Shown piece after piece: positions 52,180-62,118 of a DNA stretch of 64,000 nt. Made by a program: the position numbers and the translations under genes. The DNA is from Ruegeria sp. 6PALISEP08 (GTDB taxonomy: Bacteria > Pseudomonadota > Alphaproteobacteria > Rhodobacterales > Rhodobacteraceae): NCBI RefSeq assembly GCF_001238295.1, contig NZ_LGXZ01000007.1, positions 218,320-282,319 of the forward strand, in the 5' to 3' direction. How positions within the stretch are numbered: the stretch's first letter is position 1; the number at the start of each line of letters is the position of its first letter. The notes beneath the pieces are model-generated. The model saw only the letters and a program-made list of their open reading frames with translations, was not told the DNA's origin and ran no database searches.

Positions 52180-52202
52180 TGAGCCTGACCAACAGATCTG
52201 GT

Positions 52203-52228
52203 CCTCCGTTACATTTAGGAAACGGAGG
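52203..52228. terminator. Hairpin between convergent paaZ and FMN dehydrogenase genes
   Basis: CCTCCGTT (52203-52210) pairs perfectly with AACGGAGG (52221-52228) around a 10-base loop. There is no clear T-run. It likely marks the shared transcription end. Confidence 0.55.
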
Positions 52229-52334
52229 GCTGAGAACAGCTAGCAAGCGACCCAAGCCAGCAAAGGTGGACTGGAGGGTAATTCTCTGATGAGCAAGGCA
52301 AGACGGCTCGTGCCGCGAGCAACCAGGCCGTAGG

Positions 52335-53456
52335 CTAAGCCGACGTACAGAGGCTTTGTTCAAGCTGCTCAACCTGGGGCGATGTAGCCCCGATCTGAGC
52401 CAGAGTCAGACTGGTTTCCTGAGATAGCACATCCCAAAGGGTTCGCAGCGCCGCCTCGCCTCCGGCGGCGATCGCGTATAACAAGACGCGGCCCAGAAAG
52501 GTGAATTCAGCCCCTGACGCCAGCACCTTCACCACGTCTTCGCCGCTGCGTAATCCGCTGTCGTAGAACAGGGGGAAATCCGGGCCAACGGTCTTGCGGA
52601 TGGCAGGCAGGGCCAGAATCGGGGGGATTGCTGAATCAAGCTGTCGACCGCCGTGGCTGGACACCTGTATGGCGTCCACACCGGCCTGTTTTAACCGCAG
52701 TGCATCTTCGGCATCCAGAACGCCTTTGACGACCAGCTTTCCCGTCCATCGGTTGCGCAGTCGACTGAGATAGTCCCAATCAGCACGCGCGCGGGATTCC
52801 GTGCGGTCAAAGGTACCATCTGGAAAATTTGCCATCCTTGGCTTGCCGCGGAACAATGTGTTCAGTGACCAGCAAGGATGTAGCGCGAAATCTACAAACT
52901 GCCGCGGTCCGATCCGAAACGGCATCTTGAAGCCATGGCGCAGTTCGCGCGGGCGGCGGCCAACTTCTGGCACGTCCAGGGTCAGAACCAGTGTGCGATA
53001 GCCTGCGGCCTCGGCCCGGTCCACAAGGTTCATGGCGCTGCCGCCATCGCCGCTGAAATACAGTTGGAACCAGGCGTGTCCTTGAGCCACTTCAATGATC
53101 TTTTCCAACGGAGTTGAGGCCACGGTCGAAACCCCATGCGGGATTTTGTAGTCGGCGGCCAAGCGCGCCAGCATGAGGTCCGCCCCGGGCGCAGCCAGAT
53201 TGCACATGCCCATGGGAGAGATACCAAAAGGTCGTTTGGCAGCGTGGTCAAAGACCGGCAAGTCAAGGCTACGCTGGCTAACATCCACCAGCACCCGCGC
53301 GCGCAATCGGATGTCCTGCAAGGCGCGTCGGTTCAGCGCTGCGCCATATTCTTCGCCCGCATTACCATCCATGTAATCGAACACCATCCAGGGCAGACGC
53401 CTGCGGGCGATCCGCCGGGCATCCGCGCTGGAATGGATCTGGCCGGACGGCAACAT
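52335..53456 (-). CDS. FMN-dependent alpha-hydroxy-acid dehydrogenase
   Basis: The protein is 373 residues of the lactate dehydrogenase/glycolate oxidase family: PWMVFDYMDGNAGEE (substrate Tyr), FGISPMGMCNLAAPGADLMLARLA, LVVKGVLDAEDAL with the FMN Lys, VSSHGGRQLDSAIPP with the catalytic His and Arg, and FYDSGLRSGEDVVKVLASGA (FMN phosphate). It oxidises a 2-hydroxy acid to a 2-oxo acid. It lies 10 bp behind a two-subunit decarboxylase for sulfopyruvate-like acids, so sulfolactate is a candidate substrate. Lactate or mandelate remain possible. Confidence 0.9.
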   Translation of the reverse strand: MLPSGQIHSSADARRIARRRLPWMVFDYMDGNAGEEYGAALNRRALQDIRLRARVLVDVSQRSLDLPVFDHAAKRPFGISPMGMCNLAAPGADLMLARLAADYKIPHGVSTVASTPLEKIIEVAQGHAWFQLYFSGDGGSAMNLVDRAEAAGYRTLVLTLDVPEVGRRPRELRHGFKMPFRIGPRQFVDFALHPCWSLNTLFRGKPRMANFPDGTFDRTESRARADWDYLSRLRNRWTGKLVVKGVLDAEDALRLKQAGVDAIQVSSHGGRQLDSAIPPILALPAIRKTVGPDFPLFYDSGLRSGEDVVKVLASGAEFTFLGRVLLYAIAAGGEAALRTLWDVLSQETSLTLAQIGATSPQVEQLEQSLCTSA

Positions 53457-53466
53457 GATCGGGGCC

Positions 53467-54021
53467 TCAGGCCTGAACGGCTTTCATGAAGCGATCACGG
53501 ATCACCACCGGGTCCATGGTGATAACGGGCATCTTGGCATTGCCGCTTTCGCATTTGGCCACGATTATGGTCATCTCGTTTCCGGCCAGGGCGTCTTCGA
53601 TCGCCTGTTTTGTATCCTCGGCCCGGCATTCGACCACGTTTTCGCAACCACAGGCCGAGGCAACAGCCGCCAACGAGGTTTTCTGCCCCGCATAGGTCGG
53701 CTGATCACCGGTCGAGCCATATGACCCGTTGTCGACGATCAGCAGGATGAAATTGTCGGCCACATTGTTGGCGATCGTCGGCAATGTGCCGAAGTTGGTC
53801 AGAACCGAGCCGTCACCGTCAATTGCAATCACCTTTTTGTCCTGAGCCAAGGCCAAACCCAACCCGATGCTGGACGCGAGCCCCATAGTGCCCAGCATGT
53901 AGAAATTGGTGGGCTGATCGTCGATGGCGTGCAGTTCCTGGCTGGGGATGCCGATATTGCAGACCACCAACTGGTCGCGGATAACAGGGGCGATTTCTTT
54001 CAGAATCTCAGAGCGGATCAT
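53467..54021 (-). CDS. comE: Sulfopyruvate (phosphonopyruvate-type) decarboxylase, beta subunit
   Basis: The protein is 184 residues from ATG 54021. It carries the thiamine-diphosphate motif as GDGSVLTNFGTLPTIANN and VDNGSYGSTGDQPTY, and YMLGTMGLASSIGLGLALAQ. This matches the C-terminal half of phosphonopyruvate decarboxylases, split off as the ComE subunit in sulfopyruvate decarboxylase. The alpha subunit gene overlaps its start. No sulfoacetaldehyde acetyltransferase (xsc) is in the window. Hence the substrate could be sulfopyruvate or a related 2-oxo acid. Confidence 0.85.
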   Translation of the reverse strand: MIRSEILKEIAPVIRDQLVVCNIGIPSQELHAIDDQPTNFYMLGTMGLASSIGLGLALAQDKKVIAIDGDGSVLTNFGTLPTIANNVADNFILLIVDNGSYGSTGDQPTYAGQKTSLAAVASACGCENVVECRAEDTKQAIEDALAGNEMTIIVAKCESGNAKMPVITMDPVVIRDRFMKAVQA

Positions 54022-54524
54022 TGGTCTCCGTAGCCTCCCCAGAAGGATGCGTCGGTCAGGATGGCGACCGGCTTGTTGCACATGAAGGTGTATTTCAGGA
54101 TTGTATCCAGCTCGTCCGCGTCACTTTCCTTGTGGAAGTGATAGGTCGGGATGTTGAGTTGGGCCAGAAGTGCTTTGGTGTGCACTGCCATTTCAACCTG
54201 ACAGGCGACTGGCTCGCGCAGTTCACCGCGATACGAGATGAGCATCGGCAACGGCATCCGGTAATATTGGATCAACGTGGCCAACGTGTTGATTGTCACG
54301 CCGATCGCGGTGTTCTGCATAATGATGGCGGGTCGTTTGCCCCCCATCCAGGCCCCGGCGCACAGGCCCATGCCTTCGTCTTCTTTGTTTGAGGGGATGT
54401 GAAAAATCTCGGGGCGCGCTTCGACCTCGTCGATGACACCGGCCAATTGTTTACAGGGCACGGTTGTCACGAAACGGATGTCATTGGCCACCAGATCGTC
54501 AACGATTTTACTGTGGATGGACAT
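54018..54524 (-). CDS. comD: Sulfopyruvate (phosphonopyruvate-type) decarboxylase, alpha subunit
   Basis: The protein is 168 residues. FVTTVPCKQLAGVIDEVE, HIPSNKEDEGMGLCAGAWMGGKRPAIIMQNTAIGVTINTLATL and LISYRGELREPVACQVEM correspond to the pyrimidine-binding half of the thiamine enzyme, with the activating Glu in NKEDEGMG. Its stop overlaps the beta-subunit start (ATGA). First gene of the operon, divergent from a LysR gene. Confidence 0.87.
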   Translation of the reverse strand: MSIHSKIVDDLVANDIRFVTTVPCKQLAGVIDEVEARPEIFHIPSNKEDEGMGLCAGAWMGGKRPAIIMQNTAIGVTINTLATLIQYYRMPLPMLISYRGELREPVACQVEMAVHTKALLAQLNIPTYHFHKESDADELDTILKYTFMCNKPVAILTDASFWGGYGDQ

Positions 54525-54589
54525 TGTCGGTTCCTCTGTTCACTGACGTCCATATCGCGCAAAACCACAGCTTTACTCAATTTAAATCT

Positions 54590-54608
54590 ACTTTATCTGA
54601 TATAAAGT
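54590..54608. promoter_or_regulatory. LysR operator-like palindrome (comD / lysR intergenic)
   Basis: ACTTTAT-CTGAT-ATAAAGT is a perfect 7-bp inverted repeat that contains a T-N11-A core. It lies 66 bp ahead of comD and 40 bp ahead of the LysR gene. Confidence 0.65.
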
Positions 54609-54648
54609 TGCGGTTTAGACGGTTTAAAAATTGCGAAAGACTTGGCCC

Positions 54649-55518
54649 ATGAGCATCACGCTGTACAAAACACTGATCGCGATCGCCGAAACCGGTAGTT
54701 TCGCTGCAGCCGCAGAAAAGGTTTACGTGTCTCAGGCGGCGGTCGGACAGCAGATGAAACGGCTCGAGGATCAATTGCAGATCATTTTATTCGATCGGAC
54801 CGGTCGTACACCCAAGCTCAATCAGACTGGCTGGGCGCTGGTGCCTAAGGCCAGGGATCTAGTGCGGGCCTACGACACCATTCTTGAAGGTGTGGCCGGT
54901 GACACTGCCTTTGGTGGTGAGTTCAAGCTGGGGGCGGTGTCATCGACCGTCCGCAGGCTGATCCCGATCACTGTTCGGCGTTTGCTGGAAACCTACCCGG
55001 AACTGCGCGTCCATGTTACGTCGGCCCTGTCCGGCGATCTTCAGACGCAGGTTGAACGCGGTGTGATCGATGCAGCGGTTCTGAGCGCTCCGGATATGCT
55101 AACGCCCGATCTGGAATGGCATCCTGTTGCAGATGAGGAATTGGTTCTGGTGACATCCCCTGAGGTGACCGAAGGCGATCCTGCGCAGATCCTTGCAAGC
55201 CAGCCTTTCGTGCGCCACGCCCGCGACGGGATGGTAGGCGTTCTGGCCGATGCATGGCTGACGCAGAACGGAATCCGGGTGAGTTACGCAATGGAGATGA
55301 AATCGCTGGAGGACCTCACCAGCATGGTAGCCTACAATCTGGGTGTCTCAATCGTGCCAGACCTTTGCGTACCCGACCCGGAATTCAGTCAGTTGCGGAA
55401 AATCCCACTGGGCGGCAAACCCGTATCCCGTGCACTGGGGGTTCTATTACGCGTCGACAGCCCGAGAAAAAGTTTGATCGATGTGTTGGTCGACGAAATC
55501 CGTACCACCGTTGCGTAG
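54649..55518 (+). CDS. LysR-family regulator of the sulfopyruvate operon
   Basis: The protein is 289 residues from ATG 54649 (TTG 54631 is a weaker alternative). The helix-turn-helix reads YKTLIAIAETGSFAAAAEKVYVSQAAVGQQMKRLEDQLQI. The effector domain follows from about residue 90 (GEFKLGAVSSTVRRLIPITVRRL). Divergent orientation and the palindrome at 54590-54608 suggest it governs comDE and the FMN dehydrogenase. Confidence 0.92.
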   Translation: MSITLYKTLIAIAETGSFAAAAEKVYVSQAAVGQQMKRLEDQLQIILFDRTGRTPKLNQTGWALVPKARDLVRAYDTILEGVAGDTAFGGEFKLGAVSSTVRRLIPITVRRLLETYPELRVHVTSALSGDLQTQVERGVIDAAVLSAPDMLTPDLEWHPVADEELVLVTSPEVTEGDPAQILASQPFVRHARDGMVGVLADAWLTQNGIRVSYAMEMKSLEDLTSMVAYNLGVSIVPDLCVPDPEFSQLRKIPLGGKPVSRALGVLLRVDSPRKSLIDVLVDEIRTTVA

Positions 55519-55945
55519 CAGCGGGGCAAATCTGCGGAATGAAGGATACGTTGCTCAGCTTTTCCCATTTTGTCAGAATTATGGAAGTGCCACTCGGGCG
55601 ATCCAAGGTTCAAAACTCGGTGGTGCTTTGGGGACGTCCGGGGCTTCTTTGGAAGTGAACCGAAACAGACGCCCCGGAACATAACCTGCGCATGGATTGG
55701 ATGACCCGGACCATATCGGTCTGCACCACCGGCTGAATCAGGTCATCACGAGTTGTGTTCAGGATGAATGGGATGACGTCTGACGTTGGGCTGGCCTAGT
55801 ATCAGGCCTTCGTTTAACGCCTCCAGAAGCTTTATGATAACGACGTTCTGGTCCAACTGGGCAATGCTTGGGTCGGGCTCAAAATCCGCAACTGATTTGT
55901 AATCGGGCAATGTGGTTATGGAGAATCTCTTATTTTCCCTGCGTT
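55519..55945. other. Intergenic stretch with a possible short minus-strand ORF
   Basis: No assured gene lies in about 430 bp. On the minus strand an open frame ends with TGA at 55746-55748 and reads LPDYKSVADFEPDPSIAQLD, VVIIKLLEALNEGLILGQP and RRHPIHPEHNS. A TTG at 55910 could start it, but no ribosome site is visible. The protein-like composition suggests a gene fragment or a small unannotated gene. Confidence 0.35.
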
Positions 55946-57217
55946 TTAGATACCGTCCACCGAACGGTTCTGGTCTTTCCTTTCTGCCTCTTCCTCTTCC
56001 TGCACCCAGGTTTCGGCTTGTAAGACGCCGGGTTGCGTTGCGCCGATGATGCCCACAACCTGAACTTCTCCTGTCTCGGCTGGGGCAGCGACCTTGAATC
56101 GGCGGATTAATGCGATCAGAGCAACCGAGATGCCGATCCCGGCCAAGAGTATTTGTAGGCCTCGGCCTCCAAACAGCGATATGGCGTTCGGACCCAACAT
56201 GGTTCCGACCAACAGCCCAATATTCATCAGCAAAACCATAGTGCCACTGGCAGGCACGATCTGGGATAGCCGGAGTTGATCATTCGCATGGGCCGTCAGG
56301 ATGGAATAGGTAGGATACAGGCCAATTGCGATGAGCATGAAGCCCAAGGTGAGATGCGTGGGGGACGTATCGACGGCAATCCAGAGACTTGCCACAGCTG
56401 AAATAACGCCCAATCCGATAACCACAAAACGCCTGTCTGTGTGATCGGAGATCCAGCCAACGGGGTATTGCACAGCAGCACCAGCAATCAGGGCCGCAAC
56501 CAGGGCGCCGGATGCTTGTGCGGCCGAGAAACCCTGCTGCAAGGCATACAAGGGCAAGGTGATGTAATGGGCGGAAACACCTATGCTGACCAACACAATA
56601 CCGATGACCGCGATCGGAGACACCTTGTACAACCGGGTAATGGGCATCCGTTCGGGAACGGTGTAATCCGGCGCTTTGTTACCGGACAAAAGCAGTGGCA
56701 CGATCGACAGTGAAATCAGGATCGAGACGGTGCCGAACAACAGGTTGCCCGTGGGATCAGGAAAGCCAACAAGGGCTGTACCCAGTGCAGGTCCGGCAAG
56801 CTGAATAACGAAATAGAGTGACAACACTTGCGCGCGTGTGCTGTTATCGGATTTCGCGTTCAGCCAGCTCTCGGTAATGACGTAGAGACCCGGGTAACAA
56901 AAACCGCCCAGGAAGCGCATGACACTCCAACTGATGGCATCGCTGGTCAGCAGATGCACGATTGCGGCAATGGACACAAGTGACGCAAGGGCGGAAAAAG
57001 CCCGGATATGCCCGACATTTTCCACCAAGCGCGGGGCCATGGCGGTTCCTGCAAGTGCACCCAACGGATAGCTGGCCTGCATGACGGAAATCGTAAAGTC
57101 GCTGAAGCCCAGGCTTGCCCCGCGAATTGTCAGCAATGTCGCCAACAGACCATTGGCAACCATCAGCATGAGCATCCCCAAAAACAGGGCCCAGTTTTCA
57201 TTCAACGCACGTATCAT
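55946..57217 (-). CDS. MFS transporter (YcaD-like)
   Basis: The protein is about 423 residues from ATG 57217. A longer GTG start at 57286 is possible, since neither has a strong ribosome site. Twelve hydrophobic segments are apparent. WALFLGMLMLMVANGLLATLL opens the first, VMRFLGGFCYPGLYVITESWLNAKSDNSTRAQVLSLYFV is typical of the YcaD-type group, and the second half has VQYPVGWISDHTDRRFVVIGLG. The cytoplasmic C-terminal tail is acidic (VQEEEEAERKDQN). The substrate is unknown. It converges on the LysR gene and is not part of an operon. Confidence 0.88.
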   Translation of the reverse strand: MIRALNENWALFLGMLMLMVANGLLATLLTIRGASLGFSDFTISVMQASYPLGALAGTAMAPRLVENVGHIRAFSALASLVSIAAIVHLLTSDAISWSVMRFLGGFCYPGLYVITESWLNAKSDNSTRAQVLSLYFVIQLAGPALGTALVGFPDPTGNLLFGTVSILISLSIVPLLLSGNKAPDYTVPERMPITRLYKVSPIAVIGIVLVSIGVSAHYITLPLYALQQGFSAAQASGALVAALIAGAAVQYPVGWISDHTDRRFVVIGLGVISAVASLWIAVDTSPTHLTLGFMLIAIGLYPTYSILTAHANDQLRLSQIVPASGTMVLLMNIGLLVGTMLGPNAISLFGGRGLQILLAGIGISVALIALIRRFKVAAPAETGEVQVVGIIGATQPGVLQAETWVQEEEEAERKDQNRSVDGI

Positions 57218-57286
57218 GCTTATGGCTATTGAGGACGCGGCGAGGAGTATACCAATCCCGCGACATGCCGATGTCGCGACTTGCAC

Positions 57287-57740
57287 CTTCAGCCACGGCT
57301 AAAAGCGGACTGATCTTTCAGGATCAAAGGCGGGATCACGTTCTGGCAAAACAAAGACAAGCGATCGACAATCGTGCGATGCGAGGCGACCGGATTGCTG
57401 ATCCAATCGCTGGAGCCCATATTTTGCCTTCCATAGTCCCATGTATCGGTTTCGGTACTGCCCTCCAATACACAGACACCCTGCATCGCACCGCTGGCTT
57501 TTCCGCGAATTTCATCGCGCCTGCCTTGGTCGATACAGAACTTGGCGGCCGGATTCAGGCACGGACATCGCAACCTTCAACTTGCGCGCCCCAAAAACAA
57601 GGCACCGATCTCAGAAGGCAGAGGAAAGAGGGGACTGATCTGAAGATCCCTCTTTCTGCACGGTCGCAGGTGTATCCGGCAGGGATTAAACATCACTACC
57701 TTCGCATTTTCCACCTGCCTTGCTGCTGGTTGCTGCAAGC
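57287..57740. other. Intergenic stretch without a recognisable gene
   Basis: Open frames exist on both strands, but none resembles a known family or has a good ribosome site. The plus strand has a run similar to vegetative leader sequence near 57590-57660 without clear repeats. Nothing further can be supported. Confidence 0.4.
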
Positions 57741-58343
57741 TCACTCGAGCGACACCCATAAGACCCGGGCATCTTCTTTGCTGGTCGAAATACAGCCATG
57801 CCCCATGCTGCTGTCGTAATATAGCGAGTCACCGGCTTTCATTGTCAAAGGTCTATAATGTTCTGAAACGAAGATCAGTTCGCCGCTGATCACATACATG
57901 AATTCCTCACCACTGTGTCGAATCCAGTTCTCGAACTCTGACACATCGCGTGCTTTGATGGTCGCGATGTAGGGTAACATGCGTTTTGTAGTCAATTCCG
58001 GACACAGTAGTTCATGCTGATAGGTCGGGGTGTCACGCTTTTCGCCCTGACCATTGGCTGTGAAATCGCGCCGACCCGAAATGCTGGTTTGACCCGATTG
58101 CAGGAACAGCTGCGGGGTGTTCATATCCAGGACCTGCGTCAGGCGCCGCACGATATCGAAGCTGGGTCGGGTTTGATTGTTTTCGATCTTGGACAGGGTC
58201 GAGCGACCGATTCCCGCCGCCCGCCCAACTTCTTCCAAAGTCCACCCTTTAGCCCGGCGAGCATCACGAATTGATTGTCCCAAAGCGGCACCTTCGTCCG
58301 GTTCTGCCTGTCCGGCCCCGTCGATGCGACTGTCATCAATCAT
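57741..58343 (-). CDS. XRE-cupin transcriptional regulator
   Basis: The protein is 200 residues from ATG 58343 (GGGGGAT upstream). The N-terminal XRE domain reads LGQSIRDARRAKGWTLEEVGRAAGIGRSTLSKIENNQTRPSFDIVRRL. The C-terminal cupin reads HSGEEFMYVISGELIFVSEHYRPLTMKAGDSLYYDSSMGHGCIS and probably binds a small effector. It is divergent from glyA. The motif TTTCC-N6-GGAAA in the intergenic region is the kind bound by this regulator class. It likely controls the glycine/one-carbon operon. Confidence 0.9.
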   Translation of the reverse strand: MIDDSRIDGAGQAEPDEGAALGQSIRDARRAKGWTLEEVGRAAGIGRSTLSKIENNQTRPSFDIVRRLTQVLDMNTPQLFLQSGQTSISGRRDFTANGQGEKRDTPTYQHELLCPELTTKRMLPYIATIKARDVSEFENWIRHSGEEFMYVISGELIFVSEHYRPLTMKAGDSLYYDSSMGHGCISTSKEDARVLWVSLE

Positions 58344-58433
58344 AGAAATCCCCCCGATTTTCCGTAAGTTACCCATTTTTCCCAGCTTGCACAACTTCAC
58401 AATTATGAGAGAAGTGTTGCCTTGAGTGCACTT

Positions 58434-58449
58434 TTTCCACTATAGGAAA
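58434..58449. promoter_or_regulatory. XRE-cupin operator-like inverted repeat
   Basis: TTTCC-ACTATA-GGAAA lies 41 bp ahead of glyA. Symmetry and sequence (TTTCC...GGAAA around TATA) fit known XRE-cupin sites. Confidence 0.6.
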
Positions 58450-58489
58450 CAAAGTTTCGCGTCTGAGGTTCTGCATCCGGGAGGGGATC

Positions 58490-59743
58490 ATGTTCAAAAT
58501 CGCGCTCAAAGAGGTTGATCCGGTCATCGCCGCGTCGATTGCAAAAGAAGGCAAACGCCAGGCCGAGCAGATCGAACTGATCGCATCGGAGAACATCGTT
58601 TCGCAGGCTGTTATCGAAGCGCAGGGGTCGGTGCTGACGAACAAGTATGCCGAAGGCTATCCTGGTCGCCGTTACTACGGTGGATGCGAGTATGTGGACG
58701 AGGTTGAGGCTGAGGCCATCGACCGCCTGAAACAGCTGTTCGGCTGTGAGTTCGCCAACGTCCAGCCGCATTCGGGGGCACAGGCCAATGGCGCGGTCAA
58801 ATTGGCGCTGCTCAGCCCGGGTGACACGATCCTTGGTATGTCTCTGGATGCTGGTGGGCACCTGACTCATGGGGCAAAACCCGCCCAGTCCGGCAAATGG
58901 TTCCGCCCGATCCAGTATGGTCTGACCGATGAGGGATTGATTGATTACGACCAGGTTGAAGCACTGGCCAAAGCCGAAAAGCCCAAGCTGATTATCGCCG
59001 GCGCTTCGGCCTATTCGCAAAAGATCGACTTCGCCCGGTTCCGTGTAATCGCGGATGAGGTAGGAGCTTGGCTGCTGGCCGACATGGCCCATATCGCAGG
59101 GCTGGTTGCAACCGGTTTGCATCCTTCACCTGTCGGCCATGCGCATGTTGTAACGTCGACGACGCACAAGACCCTGCGCGGACCGCGCGGCGGCATCATC
59201 CTGACCAATGACGAGGCGCTGGCAAAGAAGATTAACTCGGCTGTGTTCCCCGGCCTGCAAGGTGGTCCACTGATGCATGTGATTGCAGGCAAGGCTGTGG
59301 CCTTTGGCGAAGCCCTGAAGCCGGAATTCAAGGACTATATGCAACGTGTCGTCGACAGTGCATCCGCCCTTGCGGACGTTATGATTGCGCGCGGCTGCGA
59401 TATCGTTTCAGGCGGCACGGAAAACCACCTGATGCTGGTTGATCTGCGTCCTCTGGGTGTAACCGGGAAAGACGCCGAAGCGACGTTGGAGCGTGCCGGG
59501 TTCACCTGCAACAAGAACAGTGTGCCGGGCGATCCTGAGAAACCCACCATAACCAGCGGTATCCGATTGGGAACGGCAGCAGGTTGCAGCCGTGGGTTCG
59601 GGCCGGACGAGTTTAGGCAGATCGGCCACATGATCGGCGACGTATTGGATGCGCTTGCCAAAAAACCTGATGGTGACGAAGCCGTCGAAAAACAAACGCG
59701 CGAGAATGTCCTCGCTTTGTGCACCCGCCATCCGATTTACTGA
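58490..59743 (+). CDS. glyA: Serine hydroxymethyltransferase
   Basis: The protein is 417 residues. [38 protein letters not shown] is the SHMT N-terminal signature, [13 protein letters not shown] binds PLP phosphate and [16 protein letters not shown] carries the PLP lysine. It converts glycine and methylene-tetrahydrofolate to serine, or the reverse. It heads an operon with lpd, lipA and a glycine/alanine symporter. The methylene-THF made by the dimethylglycine-dehydrogenase-like enzymes at 17472 and 19892 would be a natural co-substrate. Many roseobacters carry more than one glyA. Confidence 0.97.
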   Translation: MFKIALKEVDPVIAASIAKEGKRQAEQIELIASENIVSQAVIEAQGSVLTNKYAEGYPGRRYYGGCEYVDEVEAEAIDRLKQLFGCEFANVQPHSGAQANGAVKLALLSPGDTILGMSLDAGGHLTHGAKPAQSGKWFRPIQYGLTDEGLIDYDQVEALAKAEKPKLIIAGASAYSQKIDFARFRVIADEVGAWLLADMAHIAGLVATGLHPSPVGHAHVVTSTTHKTLRGPRGGIILTNDEALAKKINSAVFPGLQGGPLMHVIAGKAVAFGEALKPEFKDYMQRVVDSASALADVMIARGCDIVSGGTENHLMLVDLRPLGVTGKDAEATLERAGFTCNKNSVPGDPEKPTITSGIRLGTAAGCSRGFGPDEFRQIGHMIGDVLDALAKKPDGDEAVEKQTRENVLALCTRHPIY

Positions 59744-59754
59744 AAGAAAACGAA

Positions 59755-61134
59755 ATGTCCTACGATCTGATTGTCATTGGGGGCGGACCTGGCGGCTATG
59801 TCGCAGCGATCCGCGCGGCTCAGCTGGGGCTCAAAGTGGCTTGCGTCGAAGGGCGCGGATCACTGGGCGGCACCTGTCTGAACGTGGGATGCATCCCCTC
59901 CAAAGCGTTGCTGACCTCCTCGGCCAAATATGCCGAACTTGCACATCTCTCCTCCCACGGTATTGCGGTTGAGGGGGCCAGCATCGATGTTGGTGCGATG
60001 ATGGATCGTAAGGACAAGATTGTTGGCGATCTGACCAAGGGCATCGCGTTTCTGTTCAAGAAGAATGGCGTTGACCTGATCGAAGGCTGGGCCAGTATTC
60101 CCGGCGCCGGGCAGGTCAAGGTCGGTGACGATGTTCACGAAGCCAAAAACATCCTGATCGCGACCGGATCTGAGCCGACCTCACTGCCGGGTATCGAAAT
60201 TGATGAACAGGATGTGCTCAGTTCGACCGGCGCAATTGCGTTGGATAGCGCGCCCGAACATCTGGTGGTGATCGGTGCAGGTGTCATCGGTCTGGAACTT
60301 GGTCAGGTTTGGGCGCGCCTGGGTGCCAAAGTTACTGTGGTCGAGTATCTGGATCGCGTGCTGCCCGGTATCGATGGCGAGATCGCCAAACTGGCGCAGC
60401 GCGCTTTGTCCAAGCGCGGGTTAAAGTTCCAACTGGGTCGAGCGTTGAAATCGGTTGAGAAATCCGAGGCTGGATTGAGCCTGACTGTGGATCGCGTAGG
60501 CAAGGACAAGGAAGAAGTGATCGAGGCCGACAAGGTCCTGATCGCCGTTGGTCGCCGTCCGGTCACACGCGGGCTTGGACTGGAAGAGCTGGGCGTCGCC
60601 GTGAACGCGCGCGGGTTCATCGAAGTCGATGGAGCTTTCCAAACCTCGGTCCCTGGAATCTACGCCATTGGGGACTGCGTGCCTGGACCGATGCTTGCCC
60701 ACAAGGCCGAGGAAGACGGTGTAGCCTCCGTTGAAATGCTGGCTGGTGAAGCTGGCCACGTCGACTACAACACCGTACCAGGGGTGGTTTACACTGACCC
60801 CGAGGTTGCCTCGGTTGGTCTAACCGAAGAGGCGCTGAAGGACGCAGGAACCGACTACACCGTCGGCAAATTTATCTTCATGGCCAATTCGCGTGCCCGC
60901 TCGACTGGTGAAACTGACGGCGCGGTCAAAGTTCTGGCCGACCCGAATGGCAAAATCCTGGGCGCGCATATCTGCGGGGCTCATGGTGGTGATCTGATCG
61001 CCGAGTTGGTTCTGGCCATGACCAAGGGCGTAACGGTTACCGAGGTCGCCGCAACCTGTCACGCTCACCCGGCAATGGGAGAGGCGGTCAAAGAAGCCTG
61101 CCTTGACGCTCTCGGCCGTGCGATCCACGCTTAA
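59755..61134 (+). CDS. lpd: Dihydrolipoyl dehydrogenase
   Basis: The protein is 459 residues from ATG 59755. [23 protein letters not shown] binds [19 protein letters not shown] holds the redox disulphide, [26 protein letters not shown] binds NAD and [14 protein letters not shown] near the end carries the active-site His. It reoxidises lipoyl groups, here most likely of the glycine cleavage H protein given the glyA neighbour. No gcvT, gcvH or gcvP is in the window. Confidence 0.96.
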   Translation: MSYDLIVIGGGPGGYVAAIRAAQLGLKVACVEGRGSLGGTCLNVGCIPSKALLTSSAKYAELAHLSSHGIAVEGASIDVGAMMDRKDKIVGDLTKGIAFLFKKNGVDLIEGWASIPGAGQVKVGDDVHEAKNILIATGSEPTSLPGIEIDEQDVLSSTGAIALDSAPEHLVVIGAGVIGLELGQVWARLGAKVTVVEYLDRVLPGIDGEIAKLAQRALSKRGLKFQLGRALKSVEKSEAGLSLTVDRVGKDKEEVIEADKVLIAVGRRPVTRGLGLEELGVAVNARGFIEVDGAFQTSVPGIYAIGDCVPGPMLAHKAEEDGVASVEMLAGEAGHVDYNTVPGVVYTDPEVASVGLTEEALKDAGTDYTVGKFIFMANSRARSTGETDGAVKVLADPNGKILGAHICGAHGGDLIAELVLAMTKGVTVTEVAATCHAHPAMGEAVKEACLDALGRAIHA

Positions 61135-61148
61135 GACGGAGCCACCAG

Positions 61149-62093
61149 ATGACCATCCAGCTTCGCCCCCGCCACCCGGAAAAGGCCAAAAAGGCCGACA
61201 GTGTCATCCCGCGCAAGCCCAAGTGGATTCGGAAGAAAAAGGGTGACAGCGCCCAGTACTACGAAACACGCCGCGTGATGCGCGAGCATGACCTGGCGAC
61301 CGTTTGTGAAGAGGCCGCTTGCCCTAATATTGGCGAATGCTGGTCTAAGCGCCATGCCACCATGATGATCATGGGCGAGGTCTGCACACGCGGCTGTTCC
61401 TTCTGCAACGTCGCCACGGGCCGCCCGGACGCGCTGGACGCGTTCGAGCCCGGTCGGGTTGCGGCAGCAGTCAAGAAACTGGGCCTGCGCCACGTGGTAA
61501 TCACCTCGGTCGATCGCGATGATCTGGACGATGGCGGGGCCGAGCATGTCGCTCAGACGATCCGCGCCGTACGCCATCAGAACCCAGGCACTACGGTCGA
61601 GGTTTTGACACCGGACTTTTTGGGGAAAGGCACCGCCTCAGAAATTGTGTTTGAAGCTGCCCCGGATGTTTTCAACCATAATCTGGAAACCGTGCCGCAT
61701 CTTTATCCTACGGTACGGCCGGGCGCACGGTATTATACGTCGCTGCGCCTCCTGGATGATGCGAAACGCGAGAACCCGGAAATTTTCACCAAATCTGGTC
61801 TGATGGTTGGTCTGGGCGAAAGCCTGAACGACGTGCGGCAGGTGATGGACGACCTGCGCGCGGCTCAAGTCGATTTTCTGACTGTTGGTCAGTACCTGCA
61901 ACCAACGCCAAAACACCATCCGATAGACCGGTTCTGGACACCGGAAGAATTTGCCCAACTGGAACAAGTCGCACGTTCCAAGGGCTTCCTGCACGTGTCG
62001 GCAACACCGCTGACCCGTTCGTCGTTCCACGCGGACGAAGATTTCGCTGCTCTTAAGCAGGCCCGCCAGCGGGCCATCGCCAACGGGGCATAA
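61149..62093 (+). CDS. lipA: Lipoyl synthase
   Basis: The protein is 314 residues. [12 protein letters not shown] holds the auxiliary cluster cysteines, [10 protein letters not shown] is the radical SAM CX3CX2C and the C-terminal [13 protein letters not shown] corresponds to the RSS(Y/F) motif. It inserts two sulphurs into octanoyl-lysine. Placement after lpd and before a glycine symporter, away from lipB, suggests a copy dedicated to lipoylating the glycine cleavage H protein. Confidence 0.96.
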   Translation: MTIQLRPRHPEKAKKADSVIPRKPKWIRKKKGDSAQYYETRRVMREHDLATVCEEAACPNIGECWSKRHATMMIMGEVCTRGCSFCNVATGRPDALDAFEPGRVAAAVKKLGLRHVVITSVDRDDLDDGGAEHVAQTIRAVRHQNPGTTVEVLTPDFLGKGTASEIVFEAAPDVFNHNLETVPHLYPTVRPGARYYTSLRLLDDAKRENPEIFTKSGLMVGLGESLNDVRQVMDDLRAAQVDFLTVGQYLQPTPKHHPIDRFWTPEEFAQLEQVARSKGFLHVSATPLTRSSFHADEDFAALKQARQRAIANGA

Positions 62094-62118
62094 ACCTAAC
62101 GCAAATGGGAGGGAAACC

